This document shows, piece after piece, positions 26,546 to 35,562 of a DNA stretch of 64,000 nucleotides (the stretch's first letter is position 1; the number at the start of each line of letters is the position of its first letter). Under the pieces are notes generated by a model. The model saw only the letters and a list, made by a program, of their open reading frames with translations. It ran no database searches and was not told where the DNA came from. This stretch comes from JABMRP01 sp964444795 (GTDB lineage: Bacteria; Planctomycetota; Planctomycetia; Pirellulales; Thermoguttaceae), in the NCBI GenBank assembly GCA_964444795.1, contig CAYUIQ010000010.1, positions 8,421 to 72,420 on the forward strand, read 5' to 3'. Made by a program: the position numbers and the translations under genes.

Positions 26546-28879
26546 TCAAAACTCCGCCACGACTGGCAGGCTCAGAACGTCGGGCTCCTTGGGGAGAAAG
26601 TAGGGGATCGTTACGCCTGTCATGATGGCGTCTACCGGATCAAATGCCGGGGGAGTCGTTCCCTCCTCGGGTGCTTCCGCGACGGCCGGCGCCGAGACGG
26701 GGAATATACCCCGCCAGAGTTCGGCCGCGGGTTCGCCGGCGGACCACAGCGCGGCAAGTTCGCAGATCGTACCCGCCGCTGCCGGTTCGACCCGTTCCCG
26801 ATAGTAGACCCCCAGCGAGAGCGGTTGATTGTCGGCCACTTCGATCTTGTTGGCCGCCAGAAGCTCGGTCAATCGCTGTGCGACGCGCTGTTTGACCTCA
26901 CTGCCGGCGAGATCGGCCGGGCCGATGACCTCGACCTTCAGGCTGACGCTGTCACCCGGCCGGAGCACCACTTCGGCGTCCGACTCCATAACCTCGATCG
27001 CCGCGAGGATCCCTTCCATGGGGACCTCGGCCGGAGCCAGACATGCACCGTCGGGGGTTGCGTCCCCGACACAGACGGCCATGGGGGCAATGAACCGAGG
27101 TGTGCCGCCGATCGCATTGTCGCCGCTGCGCAGCCAGACGACCCGTTTCGTCTCGCGGTCGACGATTTGCCGGCCGCATACCAGCCAGCCGCTTGCCTCG
27201 GGAGTCCATTGGAGTTGCGCTTCCTCGGAGCCGTCGCCCGGAAGAGGAGTGTCGAAGACCTGATCGAAGACGACCTCCAGGTCCTTTCCCTGCCCGCCCC
27301 AGCAGACGATGCGGTGGGTATCCTTGACCGGGATCAGGACCGCCAGTTCCTTCCCGTCGGGTGAGTACGCGGCTCCTCGGCAGTTCAAGAAAGGCGCTCG
27401 AGAGCGGCCCTCGGGCATCGGCATCGGTCCCACTTCCTTGCCTTGCCCCAAATCGTAGACCATTACTTGCGTCGAATCGACGGCGGCGAGGTGCTTGCCG
27501 TCGGGTGAAATCGCGACCGTGTGGCGGTCGAATTCCTCGCTCTGAAAACTCTCGTCGAGTTCGCCCGTTTCGATATCCCAGACCGTCACCGTGGGCGCGA
27601 CCCCCTGCCTCCCGGCGCAGAGCAGCCGGTCGGAACCGAGGAACCGCATGAAGAACATGCGTAACGGCACCGGGCGTCCCGAGGCGCCCTTGGCGGAGAG
27701 TTCCAGTGTTTTGAGCAACTCCCCTTCTTCGCAGTCGATGATATCCACCAGCGACTCCGTGGATACCGCGCCGCTGACCGCTCTGGTTTTCTTCAGATAG
27801 GCCACGGCAAACAGCAATCCGTCGGCGCTCAACGCGCGGTGCGTGGGCTCGAATTCTCCCTGCCCTTCGATCTTGCCCACCTTCTCGCCGGTGGCCAGAT
27901 CAAAGACGGCACTGCCCACGGCCACGAACTCACTCAGGCCGGCAACCGACGTACGGGAACGGGAGGAAGTACCGGGTCGGGTAACGGTGGTTCGCGATCC
28001 GCGCCGCGAAGTCCCCGATCCGGGTGCGTACACGATCGGCACATCGGCGGATGTTAGGGCGATAGGATCGCTCCACTGGGGCAGAGGTGACTCTCCGGGC
28101 GTTGGCCCCACCGGTGGCTTCTCGGCCGGCGTGCCGGAGCCGGGCGTGGCCGGAGTCTCGCCGGGAGTCGTAGCCGGAGTTCCCGGCGTGGTGGTGTCCT
28201 CCGGAGGCGTCGTCTCTTCGCCCGGTTTGGCCGGCTCTCCATTGTCGGTCGGCGGCGTGTTCTCGCCCTCGCTCTCTTTCGGCCCCGGCTCTTCCTCACC
28301 TGGGGCAGGCTGCTGGGGATTGGGGGCAGGCTTTTGTGGCTGCCCCCCCGCAACCGGTGACCGCCGCGTCGGTTTCTTCTCCCCCCCGAAATAGAGAAAG
28401 TAGATCGCCGCCACCACGACCAACAGGCCGACCGTTGGGATCGTGATTTGCGCCCATCGGGGCCACTCCTTCCAGTTCCGCCAAGCGGCGACCTTGTCGG
28501 AGGATTCTTCCTCTTCCTCTTCTTCCTCCTCTTGGGTTTCCTCCTCTTCCTCCTTGAAACCGAAGTCGTCTTCCGGCTCCGGCGCGTAGCGGCTCCTCTT
28601 CTTCGGTTTCTCGTCGGGGAGATCGACGTCCTCGGTCGTGACGGGAATCGACATCTCGGCCACCGGCCCGTCGTCGTCGGCCATGCCGAACAGGTCGTCG
28701 TCCACGGCGGGCGTCGGGCTCGGAGCCGGTTTCTCGGCGGCCGGTTTCTCGGCGGCCGGTTTCTCGGCGGCGGGGATCGTCAGCGGTTCCTTGCAGACGG
28801 GGCATTTGACCTGTTTCCCGGCCAGGGCATCCTTGGCATTGAACTTCTGGCCACACTTGCAGGTGACGTTGATCGGCAT
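26546..28879 (-). CDS. membrane protein with N-terminal zinc ribbon and WD40-like propeller
   Basis: 777 residues. Residues 1-35 form a zinc ribbon (CKCGQKF ... CPVCKEPL). A tandem AEKPA repeat and an acidic low-complexity stretch (runs of Glu) precede a single membrane segment near residues 147-167 (ITIPTVGLLVVVAAIYFLYF). A Pro/Thr/Glu/Gly linker leads to a periplasmic or surface domain with WD40-like repeats (ISPDGKHLAAVDSTQVMVYDL, CRGAAYSPDGKELAVLIPV). The ribbon is cytoplasmic and the propeller is outside. This architecture is common in planctomycetes; partner unknown. It stands alone between glgC and the CPBP gene. Confidence 0.78.
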   Translation of the reverse strand: MPINVTCKCGQKFNAKDALAGKQVKCPVCKEPLTIPAAEKPAAEKPAAEKPAPSPTPAVDDDLFGMADDDGPVAEMSIPVTTEDVDLPDEKPKKRSRYAPEPEDDFGFKEEEEETQEEEEEEEEESSDKVAAWRNWKEWPRWAQITIPTVGLLVVVAAIYFLYFGGEKKPTRRSPVAGGQPQKPAPNPQQPAPGEEEPGPKESEGENTPPTDNGEPAKPGEETTPPEDTTTPGTPATTPGETPATPGSGTPAEKPPVGPTPGESPLPQWSDPIALTSADVPIVYAPGSGTSRRGSRTTVTRPGTSSRSRTSVAGLSEFVAVGSAVFDLATGEKVGKIEGQGEFEPTHRALSADGLLFAVAYLKKTRAVSGAVSTESLVDIIDCEEGELLKTLELSAKGASGRPVPLRMFFMRFLGSDRLLCAGRQGVAPTVTVWDIETGELDESFQSEEFDRHTVAISPDGKHLAAVDSTQVMVYDLGQGKEVGPMPMPEGRSRAPFLNCRGAAYSPDGKELAVLIPVKDTHRIVCWGGQGKDLEVVFDQVFDTPLPGDGSEEAQLQWTPEASGWLVCGRQIVDRETKRVVWLRSGDNAIGGTPRFIAPMAVCVGDATPDGACLAPAEVPMEGILAAIEVMESDAEVVLRPGDSVSLKVEVIGPADLAGSEVKQRVAQRLTELLAANKIEVADNQPLSLGVYYRERVEPAAAGTICELAALWSAGEPAAELWRGIFPVSAPAVAEAPEEGTTPPAFDPVDAIMTGVTIPYFLPKEPDVLSLPVVAEF

Positions 28880-28996
28880 GCCTCGACCTCTTTTTCGGGA
28901 CAGAACGTCGGAGGATCAGTGCGCCGACGCCGCCGGGGGAACGACCGGCGACGGCGTAGCGACTGGATTGGATTTGCAGCGCACGCTATTGTCGAC

Positions 28997-29641
28997 CTAA
29001 TCCGTTTCTGTGTCAACCTTTTGGGCCCCCCTCCGGTCGACAACTCGCATCAGGTACACCAGGCCCACGAAATCATAGACCGCATGGGCGGTCACCGGCA
29101 CCAGCAGATTGCCGCCGGTAGTCATCCACAGCCAGCCGAGGTAGCCCCCGATCAGCGTGGCCAGAATGCCGTACGTCGGGGTGACGAGGTGGACCAGCCC
29201 GAAAATCAGGCTGGCCGCCACCAGACCGACCCAGGGACCGGCCGGACCGCCGACCGATCCGGCGGCGACCTCTTGGAGGATCGCGCGAAAGAGCATCTCC
29301 TCGCCCACGCCGGCCGCGATGGCAATCGCCGCGAGTTCCAGCACCGTGCATCCGCGAAGCAGCGGAACGATCAACTCGCGAACCACCCGCAACAGCCGTC
29401 GAAACGGCTTCCAAGGACTATGGACGCACCCGAAGAAGAGCACCAGCAACGGCAGCGCGGCCAAGGCACCCAATCCAAGGGCCGCAAACGACGGCGGAAT
29501 CCGGCCCGCCGGGGGAAGTCCAAACGCCCAACCCAACAGCAGCGCCACGACGCCAAGACTTCCCTCAAACGTAACGGCCCCCAGCGCCACAAGCCGTGGC
29601 GTGACCGGCATCGGTGCGTCAGGCGGCCGGGAATTGTCCAT
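28997..29641 (-). CDS. CPBP-family intramembrane metalloprotease
   Basis: 214 residues from ATG 29641. Several membrane segments are visible. The family's three motifs are intact: EE-x-x-x-R in AAGVGEEMLFRAIL, F-x-x-x-H in FGLVHLVTP, and H-x-x-x-D in TAHAVYDFVG. These residues coordinate zinc in CAAX-processing and bacteriocin-processing (CPBP) proteases of the Rce1 type. Eight bases separate its start from the stop of the upstream DoxX gene, so the two are probably cotranscribed. The substrate is unknown. Confidence 0.9.
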   Translation of the reverse strand: MDNSRPPDAPMPVTPRLVALGAVTFEGSLGVVALLLGWAFGLPPAGRIPPSFAALGLGALAALPLLVLFFGCVHSPWKPFRRLLRVVRELIVPLLRGCTVLELAAIAIAAGVGEEMLFRAILQEVAAGSVGGPAGPWVGLVAASLIFGLVHLVTPTYGILATLIGGYLGWLWMTTGGNLLVPVTAHAVYDFVGLVYLMRVVDRRGAQKVDTETD

Positions 29642-29649
29642 CGACTTGC

Positions 29650-30081
29650 TCAATACCCGTCGATGGGAGTCCGCCGCAGAAACGGATCGATGCTCAGCGG
29701 TCCGGCTCCGTAGGCCACGATCATCAACAGCCCGCCCATGATGCTGACATTCCTCATGCAATTGATCGTTTCGACAAACCGCTCGGCGTATTCCGAAACG
29801 TTCCAGAAATCATGGAACAGGAACGTGGCGGCGGCCAGAAAGACGATCAGGCCGATGGCCCCCCAGCGTGCGCGAAAGCCGGTGAGGATCGAAAGTCCGC
29901 CACCGAACAAGGCGACCAGTGCCAACGCCAGCAGCACGTGGGGAACGGGCAGCCCCTTGCCTTCGATGAGGTCGATGCCGGCCTGCCAGTTCATGACGTG
30001 GTGGACCCCGCTGCCAATGAAAAGGGCGCTGATCAGAATTCGCCCCACGAGTGCAACAATATGTTGAGTCAGGTAACGCAT
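29650..30081 (-). CDS. DoxX-family membrane protein
   Basis: 143 residues from ATG 30081 with a strong purine-rich GAGAGGAGAGGAA ribosome site. Four membrane segments; the N-terminal HIVALVGRILISALFIGSGVHHVMNW and the central LALALVALFGGGLSILTGFRARWGA, followed by FHDFWN, are typical of DoxX/YphA quinol-oxidase-related proteins. Suggested role is in redox or membrane stress, but this is not shown by the sequence. First gene of a two-gene unit with the CPBP protease; divergent from ppdK. Confidence 0.85.
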   Translation of the reverse strand: MRYLTQHIVALVGRILISALFIGSGVHHVMNWQAGIDLIEGKGLPVPHVLLALALVALFGGGLSILTGFRARWGAIGLIVFLAAATFLFHDFWNVSEYAERFVETINCMRNVSIMGGLLMIVAYGAGPLSIDPFLRRTPIDGY

Positions 30082-30467
30082 GGATCGGTTCCTCTCCTCT
30101 CGGTTGGAGGCAACAATGAAGTTCGGTACTAGTCTACCCCAATGGCCAGGGGTTTCCACCACCGGAGGCCCGATCTGCGTGAAGCTGGGATGCGATACCC
30201 ACCCACCAGGGGCATCCTTGACGGTCAATCCTCCCCCTGATAAACTGGCGCGTTTCATTTTGGACGAAATGGGCTGTCTCTGTCGAAGGCGTCCCGACAG
30301 CGGCGATTCTCGATGAACCCCGCGGTCCATGGATTCGCCTCGACCGATACTGAGGCTGGCTTTCTCGCCCCCCTATAATGGGGATGCCTCCCGATACACA
30401 ACGAAACCGATTTCTTACTCTCCCCCTGTTTTGACCCATCCGTTTGGAGGTCACGAAGGAACAAGCC
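30082..30467. other. divergent promoter region between doxX-like gene and ppdK
   Basis: 386 bases separate divergently transcribed genes and must contain both promoters and a fairly long ppdK leader. I find no clear -35/-10 pair, palindrome or RNA gene here. Confidence 0.35.
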
Positions 30468-33182
30468 ATGGCTGAAAAGTACGTCTATTTCTTTGGTCCG
30501 CAAGGGACCGACGGCAACGCCGCGATGAAGAACACCCTGGGCGGCAAGGGCGCCAATCTGGCCGAAATGGCCAAGCTGGGCATGCCCGTCCCCGCCGGGT
30601 TCACCATCACCACCGAATACTGTGATGTCTACCTCAAGGAAGGCAACCAGTTCACCGATTCGCTCAAGGCCGAGGCGGCCGTGGCGCTGGCCCAGACCGA
30701 AGAAGCCATGGGCATGAAGTTTGGCGACCCTGAAAATCCGCTGCTGCTCTCCTGCCGCAGTGGTGCCCGGCAGTCGATGCCCGGCATGATGGAAACCGTG
30801 CTCAACGTCGGACTCTGCTCGGCCACGATTCCGGGTCTGATCAAGAAGTCGGGCAACGAGCGATTCGTCTACGACGCCTACCGCCGCTTGATCACCATGT
30901 ACAGCGACGTGGTGATGGAGAAATCCGAAGACATTGAGCCCGAGGAAGGCCAGGGCATCCGCGGTCAGTTGGAGAAACTGATGGACGCGGTCAAGGAAGC
31001 CAAGGGCTACAAGTCGGATACCGATCTGACCGCCGAGGATCTCAAGGCCCTCTGCGAGCAATACAAGGCCAAGGTGCAAGAGGTGCTGGGCAGCCCGTTC
31101 CCCGACAACGCCGACGATCAGCTCTGGGGCGCCACCGGCGCGGTGTTCAAAAGCTGGAACGGCAAGCGTGCCGTGTCCTACCGCCGGATCGAGAATATCC
31201 CCGGCGAGTGGGGAACCGCCACCAACGTGCAGAGCATGGTCTTCGGTAACATGGGCAAAACCTCGGCGACCGGCGTGGCCTTCACGCGCAACCCGGCCAC
31301 CGGCGAGAACAAGTTCTACGGCGAATGGCTCATCGACGCCCAGGGCGAAGACGTAGTGGCCGGCATTCGCACCCCCAGCCCGTTGAACGAAGAGACCAAG
31401 AACGAGCAGAACGAGCACCTGCAATCGCTGGAGACCGAATGGGCCGACTCCTACAAGGAACTGGTCGACATCCGCAACAAGCTCGAGACGCACTATACCG
31501 ATATGCAAGATATCGAGTTTACCATTCAAGAGGGTAAGCTCTATATGTTGCAGTGCCGCAGTGGCAAGCGGACCGGTACCGCGGCCTTGAACATGGCCAT
31601 GGACATGTTGGACGAAGGGCTGATCGACGAGAAGACGGCCGTCATGCGGGTAGGACCCGAGCAGTTGGACGAACTGTTGCACCCGATCGTCGATCCGGCC
31701 GCCGAGAAGAAGGCCGAGGCGATCGTCTCCGGTTTGCCGGCCGGTCCCGGTGGCGCCCGTGGACAGATTGTCTTCACCTCCGACGCGGCCGTCCAGTGGG
31801 GCCGCGAGGGCAAGACGATTATCCTGGTCCGTGAAGAGACCAATCCCGAGGACGTCGAGGGGATGCGAGCCGCCGACGGCATTCTCACCGCCCGCGGTGG
31901 CATGACCAGCCACGCGGCCTTGGTCGCCCGCGGTTGGGGTAAGTGCTGCATCGTCGGCGCCGGCGCCGTGAAGATCGACTTCGCCGCCAAGACGATGACC
32001 GTCGGCAACGTGACGCTGGCCGAGGGCGACACGATTACGCTCAACGGCACCAAGGGTAAGGTTTATCAGGGCGAGATGGCCATGATGGACGCCACGGAGA
32101 ACCCCCGCTTCAAGACCTTCATGACGATGGTCGATAAGTTCCGCGAGATGGGCGTTCGCACCAATGCCGACACGCCGGAAGACGCCAAAGTGGCCCGCGA
32201 CTTCGGAGCCGAGGGAATCGGCCTGTTCCGCACCGAGCACATGTTCTACGGTGCCGGCAGCGACGACGCGCTGTTTGCCCTGCGGAAGATCGTCCTTTCC
32301 AATACCGAAGAGGAGCGCAACGCGGCCATCGACGGCCTGTTCCCCTACGTGAAGAAGGACATCAAGGCTACGCTGGAGGCGATGGACGGTTGCCCGGTCA
32401 CCATCCGGCTGCTCGATCCGCCGCTGCACGAGTTCATTCCGCAGACGGCCGATGGTCAGGCCGAACTGGCCAAGGCGCTCGGCATCACCGCCGACGAGGT
32501 TAAGGCCCGCGGCGAAGCGCTGCACGAAGTCAACCCGATGATGGGTCACCGCGGCGTGCGTTTGGGGATCACCTACCCGAAGCTCACCGAGATGCAAGTT
32601 CGGGCGATCTTCGAGGCGGCCGCCGAGTTGATCAAGGCCGGCAAAGACGCCAAGCCCGAGATCATGGTCCCGGTCACCTGTGCGGTCAGCGAGTTGGACG
32701 TATCCAAGGTGATTTGCGATCGCGTGTTTGCCGAGGTAAAGAAAGCCACGGGCGTCGACATCCCGTACGTTTACGGCACGATGATCGAGATCCCGCGAGC
32801 CTGCCTGTTGGCCGACAAGATGGCCGTGACGGCCGAGTTCTTCTCCTTCGGCACCAACGACCTGACGCAGATGAGCTACGGGTTCTCGCGCGACGACATC
32901 GGCGGGTTCCTGCAAGAGTATCTCGACCAGGGCATCCTCGAGGCGGACCCCTTCCAGACGATCGACCAGGAAGGTGTCGGCCAGTTGATTGAGATGTCGG
33001 TCGAGCGTGGCCGAAAGACGAAGCCGAAGCTGAAAGTCGGCATCTGCGGCGAGCAGGGCGGCGATCCGGCCAGCGTCGAGTTCTGCTACAAAAACGGTCT
33101 GGACTACGTAAGCTGCTCTCCGTACCGCATCCCCATCGCCCGACTGGCCGCCGCGCAAGCGTCGATCAAAGCGAAAGGGTAG
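30468..33182 (+). CDS. ppdK: pyruvate, phosphate dikinase
   Basis: 904 residues from ATG 30468 with GAAGGA 7 bases upstream. It interconverts pyruvate, ATP and phosphate with phosphoenolpyruvate, AMP and pyrophosphate. Landmarks: FFGPQGTDGNAAMKNTLGGKGANLAEM (nucleotide-binding domain start), GNMGKTSATGVAFTRNPATGEN, the swivelling phosphohistidine domain with GGMTSHAALVARGWGKCC, and the PEP-binding barrel ending FGTNDLTQMSYGFSRDD and the C-terminal GEQGGDPASVEFC. Length is normal. Its last roughly 55 codons and terminator are duplicated at 35558. Likely role in glycolytic flux or gluconeogenesis. Confidence 0.97.
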   Translation: MAEKYVYFFGPQGTDGNAAMKNTLGGKGANLAEMAKLGMPVPAGFTITTEYCDVYLKEGNQFTDSLKAEAAVALAQTEEAMGMKFGDPENPLLLSCRSGARQSMPGMMETVLNVGLCSATIPGLIKKSGNERFVYDAYRRLITMYSDVVMEKSEDIEPEEGQGIRGQLEKLMDAVKEAKGYKSDTDLTAEDLKALCEQYKAKVQEVLGSPFPDNADDQLWGATGAVFKSWNGKRAVSYRRIENIPGEWGTATNVQSMVFGNMGKTSATGVAFTRNPATGENKFYGEWLIDAQGEDVVAGIRTPSPLNEETKNEQNEHLQSLETEWADSYKELVDIRNKLETHYTDMQDIEFTIQEGKLYMLQCRSGKRTGTAALNMAMDMLDEGLIDEKTAVMRVGPEQLDELLHPIVDPAAEKKAEAIVSGLPAGPGGARGQIVFTSDAAVQWGREGKTIILVREETNPEDVEGMRAADGILTARGGMTSHAALVARGWGKCCIVGAGAVKIDFAAKTMTVGNVTLAEGDTITLNGTKGKVYQGEMAMMDATENPRFKTFMTMVDKFREMGVRTNADTPEDAKVARDFGAEGIGLFRTEHMFYGAGSDDALFALRKIVLSNTEEERNAAIDGLFPYVKKDIKATLEAMDGCPVTIRLLDPPLHEFIPQTADGQAELAKALGITADEVKARGEALHEVNPMMGHRGVRLGITYPKLTEMQVRAIFEAAAELIKAGKDAKPEIMVPVTCAVSELDVSKVICDRVFAEVKKATGVDIPYVYGTMIEIPRACLLADKMAVTAEFFSFGTNDLTQMSYGFSRDDIGGFLQEYLDQGILEADPFQTIDQEGVGQLIEMSVERGRKTKPKLKVGICGEQGGDPASVEFCYKNGLDYVSCSPYRIPIARLAAAQASIKAKG

Positions 33183-33300
33183 TGCTGACCGGGACGGTTA
33201 CCGCGTAATGTAAACGCAACTTCAAGGGACGGTGGTGAGAACTGCCGTCCCTTTTTTTGCGCGCTGGGCACGTTTTGTTAGCCCCGTCGCCTGCGACGGG
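33009..33300 (+). repeat. direct repeat copy A: ppdK 3' end, terminator and palindrome half
   Basis: This stretch covers the last roughly 57 codons of ppdK, its terminator and the first arm of a 20-base palindrome (33277-33296). It recurs almost identically at 35558-35850 (offset 2549 bases near the start): only a few mismatches in the first 20 bases and small changes after the T-run were seen. Copies A and C flank an insertion with a TPR gene and a toxin-antitoxin pair. Confidence 0.9.
33224..33257 (+). terminator. intrinsic terminator of ppdK
   Basis: A perfect 9-base-pair stem (AAGGGACGG with CCGTCCCTT, loop of 12 bases) is followed by a run of seven T residues. It lies 42 bases after the ppdK stop. 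An identical structure occurs at 35773-35806 and the distal half at 34097. Confidence 0.88.
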
Positions 33301-33404
33301 AGAATCAGTTAGCCCCGTCAATAGCGGCAATTAGTGCCCGGTTTCGCAGTCCGGCAATGCCTGCTGGAGATTCTTGGTGCCTTCGTTGGTTATCCTGCAA
33401 CCCG

Positions 33405-34034
33405 TCAATCCGAATCGAACCCGAGTTCCTTGGCCTTTGCGGAGTCGGCTTCGGCCTTGGCTTGTTCACCGATGCGTTCGTACGTGATGCCTCGGTTGAT
33501 GTAGGCTTTGGCGAGGTTCGGATCCAGACGAATAGCTTCGGTGAAGTCGACGATGGCCTTGTCGAATTTACCTTGCTCAGCGTGAGCGATGCCCCGGTTG
33601 ATGTAGACTATGACGAGGTTCCGATTCAGCCGAATAGCTTCGGTGTACTCGACAATGGCCTTGTCGAATTCAGCTTGCTCGGCGTGGGCGAAGCCTCGGT
33701 TGTTGTAGGCTTCGGCGTAGTTTGGATTCAACTGGATGGCTTCTGTGTAGTCAACGATGGCCTTATCGAATTCACCTTGCTCAACGCGGGCGAAGCCTCG
33801 GCTGAGGTAGGCTTCGGCGTTGTTCTGATTGAGCCGGATGGCATCGGTGTAGTCGACGATGGCCTTGTCGAACTCACCTTGCTCGACGCAGGCGAGGCCC
33901 CGGTTAAATGCGTCGATTGCTTGTTGTTCTTTCGACCCCCCACAACCCGAAAAGACCAACAGCCCGAGCAGCGAAGTCCACAGGCTGAACTGATACCGGC
34001 CGAGTCTCGATTTCGCCGGGGCGGAATCGGTCAT
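33405..34034 (-). CDS. TPR-repeat lipoprotein
   Basis: 209 residues. A hydrophobic segment ends in the lipobox LVFSGCGGS, giving an export and lipidation signal. The mature part contains four to five very regular 34-residue tetratricopeptide repeats (QGEFDKAIVDYTEAIRLNPN and variants), almost identical at DNA level, indicating recent repeat amplification. TPRs mediate protein-protein contacts. The gene lies inside the ppdK-glyQS insertion, on the opposite strand to ppdK, directly between repeat copies A and B, suggesting it arrived as a unit. Confidence 0.85.
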   Translation of the reverse strand: MTDSAPAKSRLGRYQFSLWTSLLGLLVFSGCGGSKEQQAIDAFNRGLACVEQGEFDKAIVDYTDAIRLNQNNAEAYLSRGFARVEQGEFDKAIVDYTEAIQLNPNYAEAYNNRGFAHAEQAEFDKAIVEYTEAIRLNRNLVIVYINRGIAHAEQGKFDKAIVDFTEAIRLDPNLAKAYINRGITYERIGEQAKAEADSAKAKELGFDSD

Positions 34035-34096
34035 GGTCTTTCCCAGAAGGAGTGGAAGTCGCTGTCGGAGAACACCCGTGCCAGAATGTAGAACCT

Positions 34097-34269
34097 ACTG
34101 CCGTCCCTTTTTTTGCGCGCCGGGCACGTCTTGTTAGCCCCGTCGCCTGTGAGGAGCCATGCCAAACATTTGCCTCACTTCTCCCGTCGCGGGCGACAGG
34201 GCTAACACGTTTTCGCCTTCGGGCCGCTCTACAATCCCTTCGGCCCCCCCGACCTCACCTCGGCCCGGG
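34097..34269 (+). repeat. direct repeat copy B: terminator half plus palindrome
   Basis: It starts at ACTGCCGTCCC, the distal half of the ppdK terminator, and continues through palindrome arms 34133-34152 and 34187-34206 to CTCACCTCGGCCCGG. The same order is found at 35790-35984, which contains about 16 additional bases and scattered substitutions. The end of the antitoxin gene (34229-34269) lies inside this copy. Confidence 0.85.
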
Positions 34270-34777
34270 AAGAGTCCGTGTGGTGTGAATCCTTTGGGGC
34301 TGCTGCCGCCGGAGCCGCCGTGGCTCTTTCAACGTGACTGCGTAGTCGGGCCATGTTTTCCGGAAAAGTCAGCAGATGGAGAAGCTGGTCATACGCTGCG
34401 TTCTGAATAAGTTGTCCGCGTTCCCATCTGCCGATCGTCGCCTCGCCCAGTCTGGTGACACGAGCGAATTCGGCCCGAGAGAGACCTCCGCATTGCTGTC
34501 GAATGGCCCGTACCTCGGAAGGTGTCATGACATGAAGATGACGACATACGGCTTCATGCATCAGGTCCTCTGCTTCGTCGTCGAGGAATTCCTCGCCACA
34601 TTCCTCACACCTGCGCACTGGAATGCGGGCAGACAATTCGACAGGAGGATCTTCCTGACCGTAGGGGAAACGATGGTCGATTGTTTCGGTGGTAATACTC
34701 TCGCTTCCACAATCGGGACACGAGAGATCGGGGTCGCGGAAAGCTGAAACGCTCGAATTGCCATTTCGGTAAGGCAT
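34229..34777 (-). CDS. putative antitoxin: YgiT-type zinc finger plus XRE/HTH (MqsA-like)
   Basis: 182 residues. The N-terminus has a four-cysteine zinc finger (CPDCG then CEECGEEFLDDEAEDL), as in MqsA/YgiT. The C-terminal half has an XRE-type helix-turn-helix (LSRAEFARVTRLGEATIGRWERG). This domain order is that of antitoxins that bind the toxin through the zinc finger and repress the operon through the HTH. The last 14 or so codons run into repeat copy B, so the tail after the HTH seems to have been supplied by the duplicated DNA. It follows the putative toxin gene by 80 bases. Family call good, partner by context. Confidence 0.8.
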   Translation of the reverse strand: MPYRNGNSSVSAFRDPDLSCPDCGSESITTETIDHRFPYGQEDPPVELSARIPVRRCEECGEEFLDDEAEDLMHEAVCRHLHVMTPSEVRAIRQQCGGLSRAEFARVTRLGEATIGRWERGQLIQNAAYDQLLHLLTFPENMARLRSHVERATAAPAAAAPKDSHHTDSSRAEVRSGGPKGL

Positions 34778-34857
34778 GGTCGTCAGTGCTTTCTGTAGGC
34801 TTGATTAGGTGTCGGGGTTCCCGGGAAAGAAGGATTCAAACCGGAAAGAGAGAGATG

Positions 34858-35220
34858 TCACATGTCTTGGTTTCCCCTACTGGTGCTGTAGTGAAAACTT
34901 CTTCCCTTGATCTTTCCCGCCCCGAGTTGAAACTTGATATAGATGTCTCCAACAGGATGGGCAACGACCATCTCGAAGGCCTTCTTTCCGGGCGGCTTTC
35001 TCAACTCGATAAACCGGACGCTCTGGTTCTCGTCTTCGAGCTTTTCGGCTATGAATTCCCAGGCACCGTTAGGAGTGAACGCATCACCACTGGCGGGGTC
35101 ATTGACGGTCTGCGGTCGCCAGTCGGTTGGAGCCTCTCGGCTGAATTTCACTGACCGAGCCTTCTTCCTCCTCGCCAGGGTAGCCGCCTCCTGGCGGATA
35201 GGTTGTGGCACATCTGACAT
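34858..35220 (-). CDS. putative toxin of type II toxin-antitoxin pair
   Basis: 120 residues, basic N-terminus (EAATLARRKKARSVKFSREAP). The C-terminal half has GKKAFEMVVAHPVGDIYIKFQLGAGKIKGRSFHYS, a strand-rich segment ending in a K/R-x-x-x-RSFHYS motif such as found in small RelE-fold-like toxins. I do not recognise the family by name. Toxin status rests on size, position before an MqsA-like antitoxin, and a shared promoter with operator-like repeats at 35278-35333. An alternative role as an accessory small protein is possible. Confidence 0.6.
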   Translation of the reverse strand: MSDVPQPIRQEAATLARRKKARSVKFSREAPTDWRPQTVNDPASGDAFTPNGAWEFIAEKLEDENQSVRFIELRKPPGKKAFEMVVAHPVGDIYIKFQLGAGKIKGRSFHYSTSRGNQDM

Positions 35221-35277
35221 TTCTCACCGATGTCCTCGCTCCATCACTCGGCATACAGACCGCGTCTCCCTTCAGAT

Positions 35278-35333
35278 AGATCATATGATACATTTTAGTG
35301 CAAGTCAAGAGAAATATCGGCTCATATGATCTA
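35278..35333 (-). promoter_or_regulatory. promoter and twin operators of the toxin-antitoxin operon
   Basis: On the minus strand, a -35 box TTGACT (35303-35308) and a -10 box TATGAT (35280-35285) are separated by exactly 17 bases, placing the transcript start about 50 bases before the toxin ATG. The nonamer TCATATGAT occurs twice, at 35281-35289 overlapping the -10 and at 35322-35330 upstream of the -35, with starts 41 bases apart, close to four helical turns. This fits autorepression by the HTH antitoxin. Confidence 0.7.
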
Positions 35334-35562
35334 TTTCGTTGGGAAAGACGGGCTCCATTGTCGAGTGACGGGTTCTATGTATCTTTCAGGCAACCACTTA
35401 CGTAAATCCTAAAGGAACACGGTCTCCAACTTCAAGTAAGAAGGGGCATTTTCGCCAACGAAGTCTCCTCGGGGTGACACATAGTTGTCACCGACTCCAC
35501 TCCGATGGGGGCGCGATCGCTTGGGCGTGGGAGACCTGGCGGTCGGCCTTTCGGTTCGGCCG

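Noticed and set aside
30255..33158. 967-codon open frame antisense to ppdK
   Set aside because: It mirrors the ppdK coding region exactly, has no ribosome site, and its composition is that expected from the complement of a GC-rich gene.
35099..35308. Minus-strand 69-codon frame upstream of the toxin gene
   Set aside because: It starts upstream of the proposed promoter -10 box and overlaps the toxin gene in another frame without a ribosome site.
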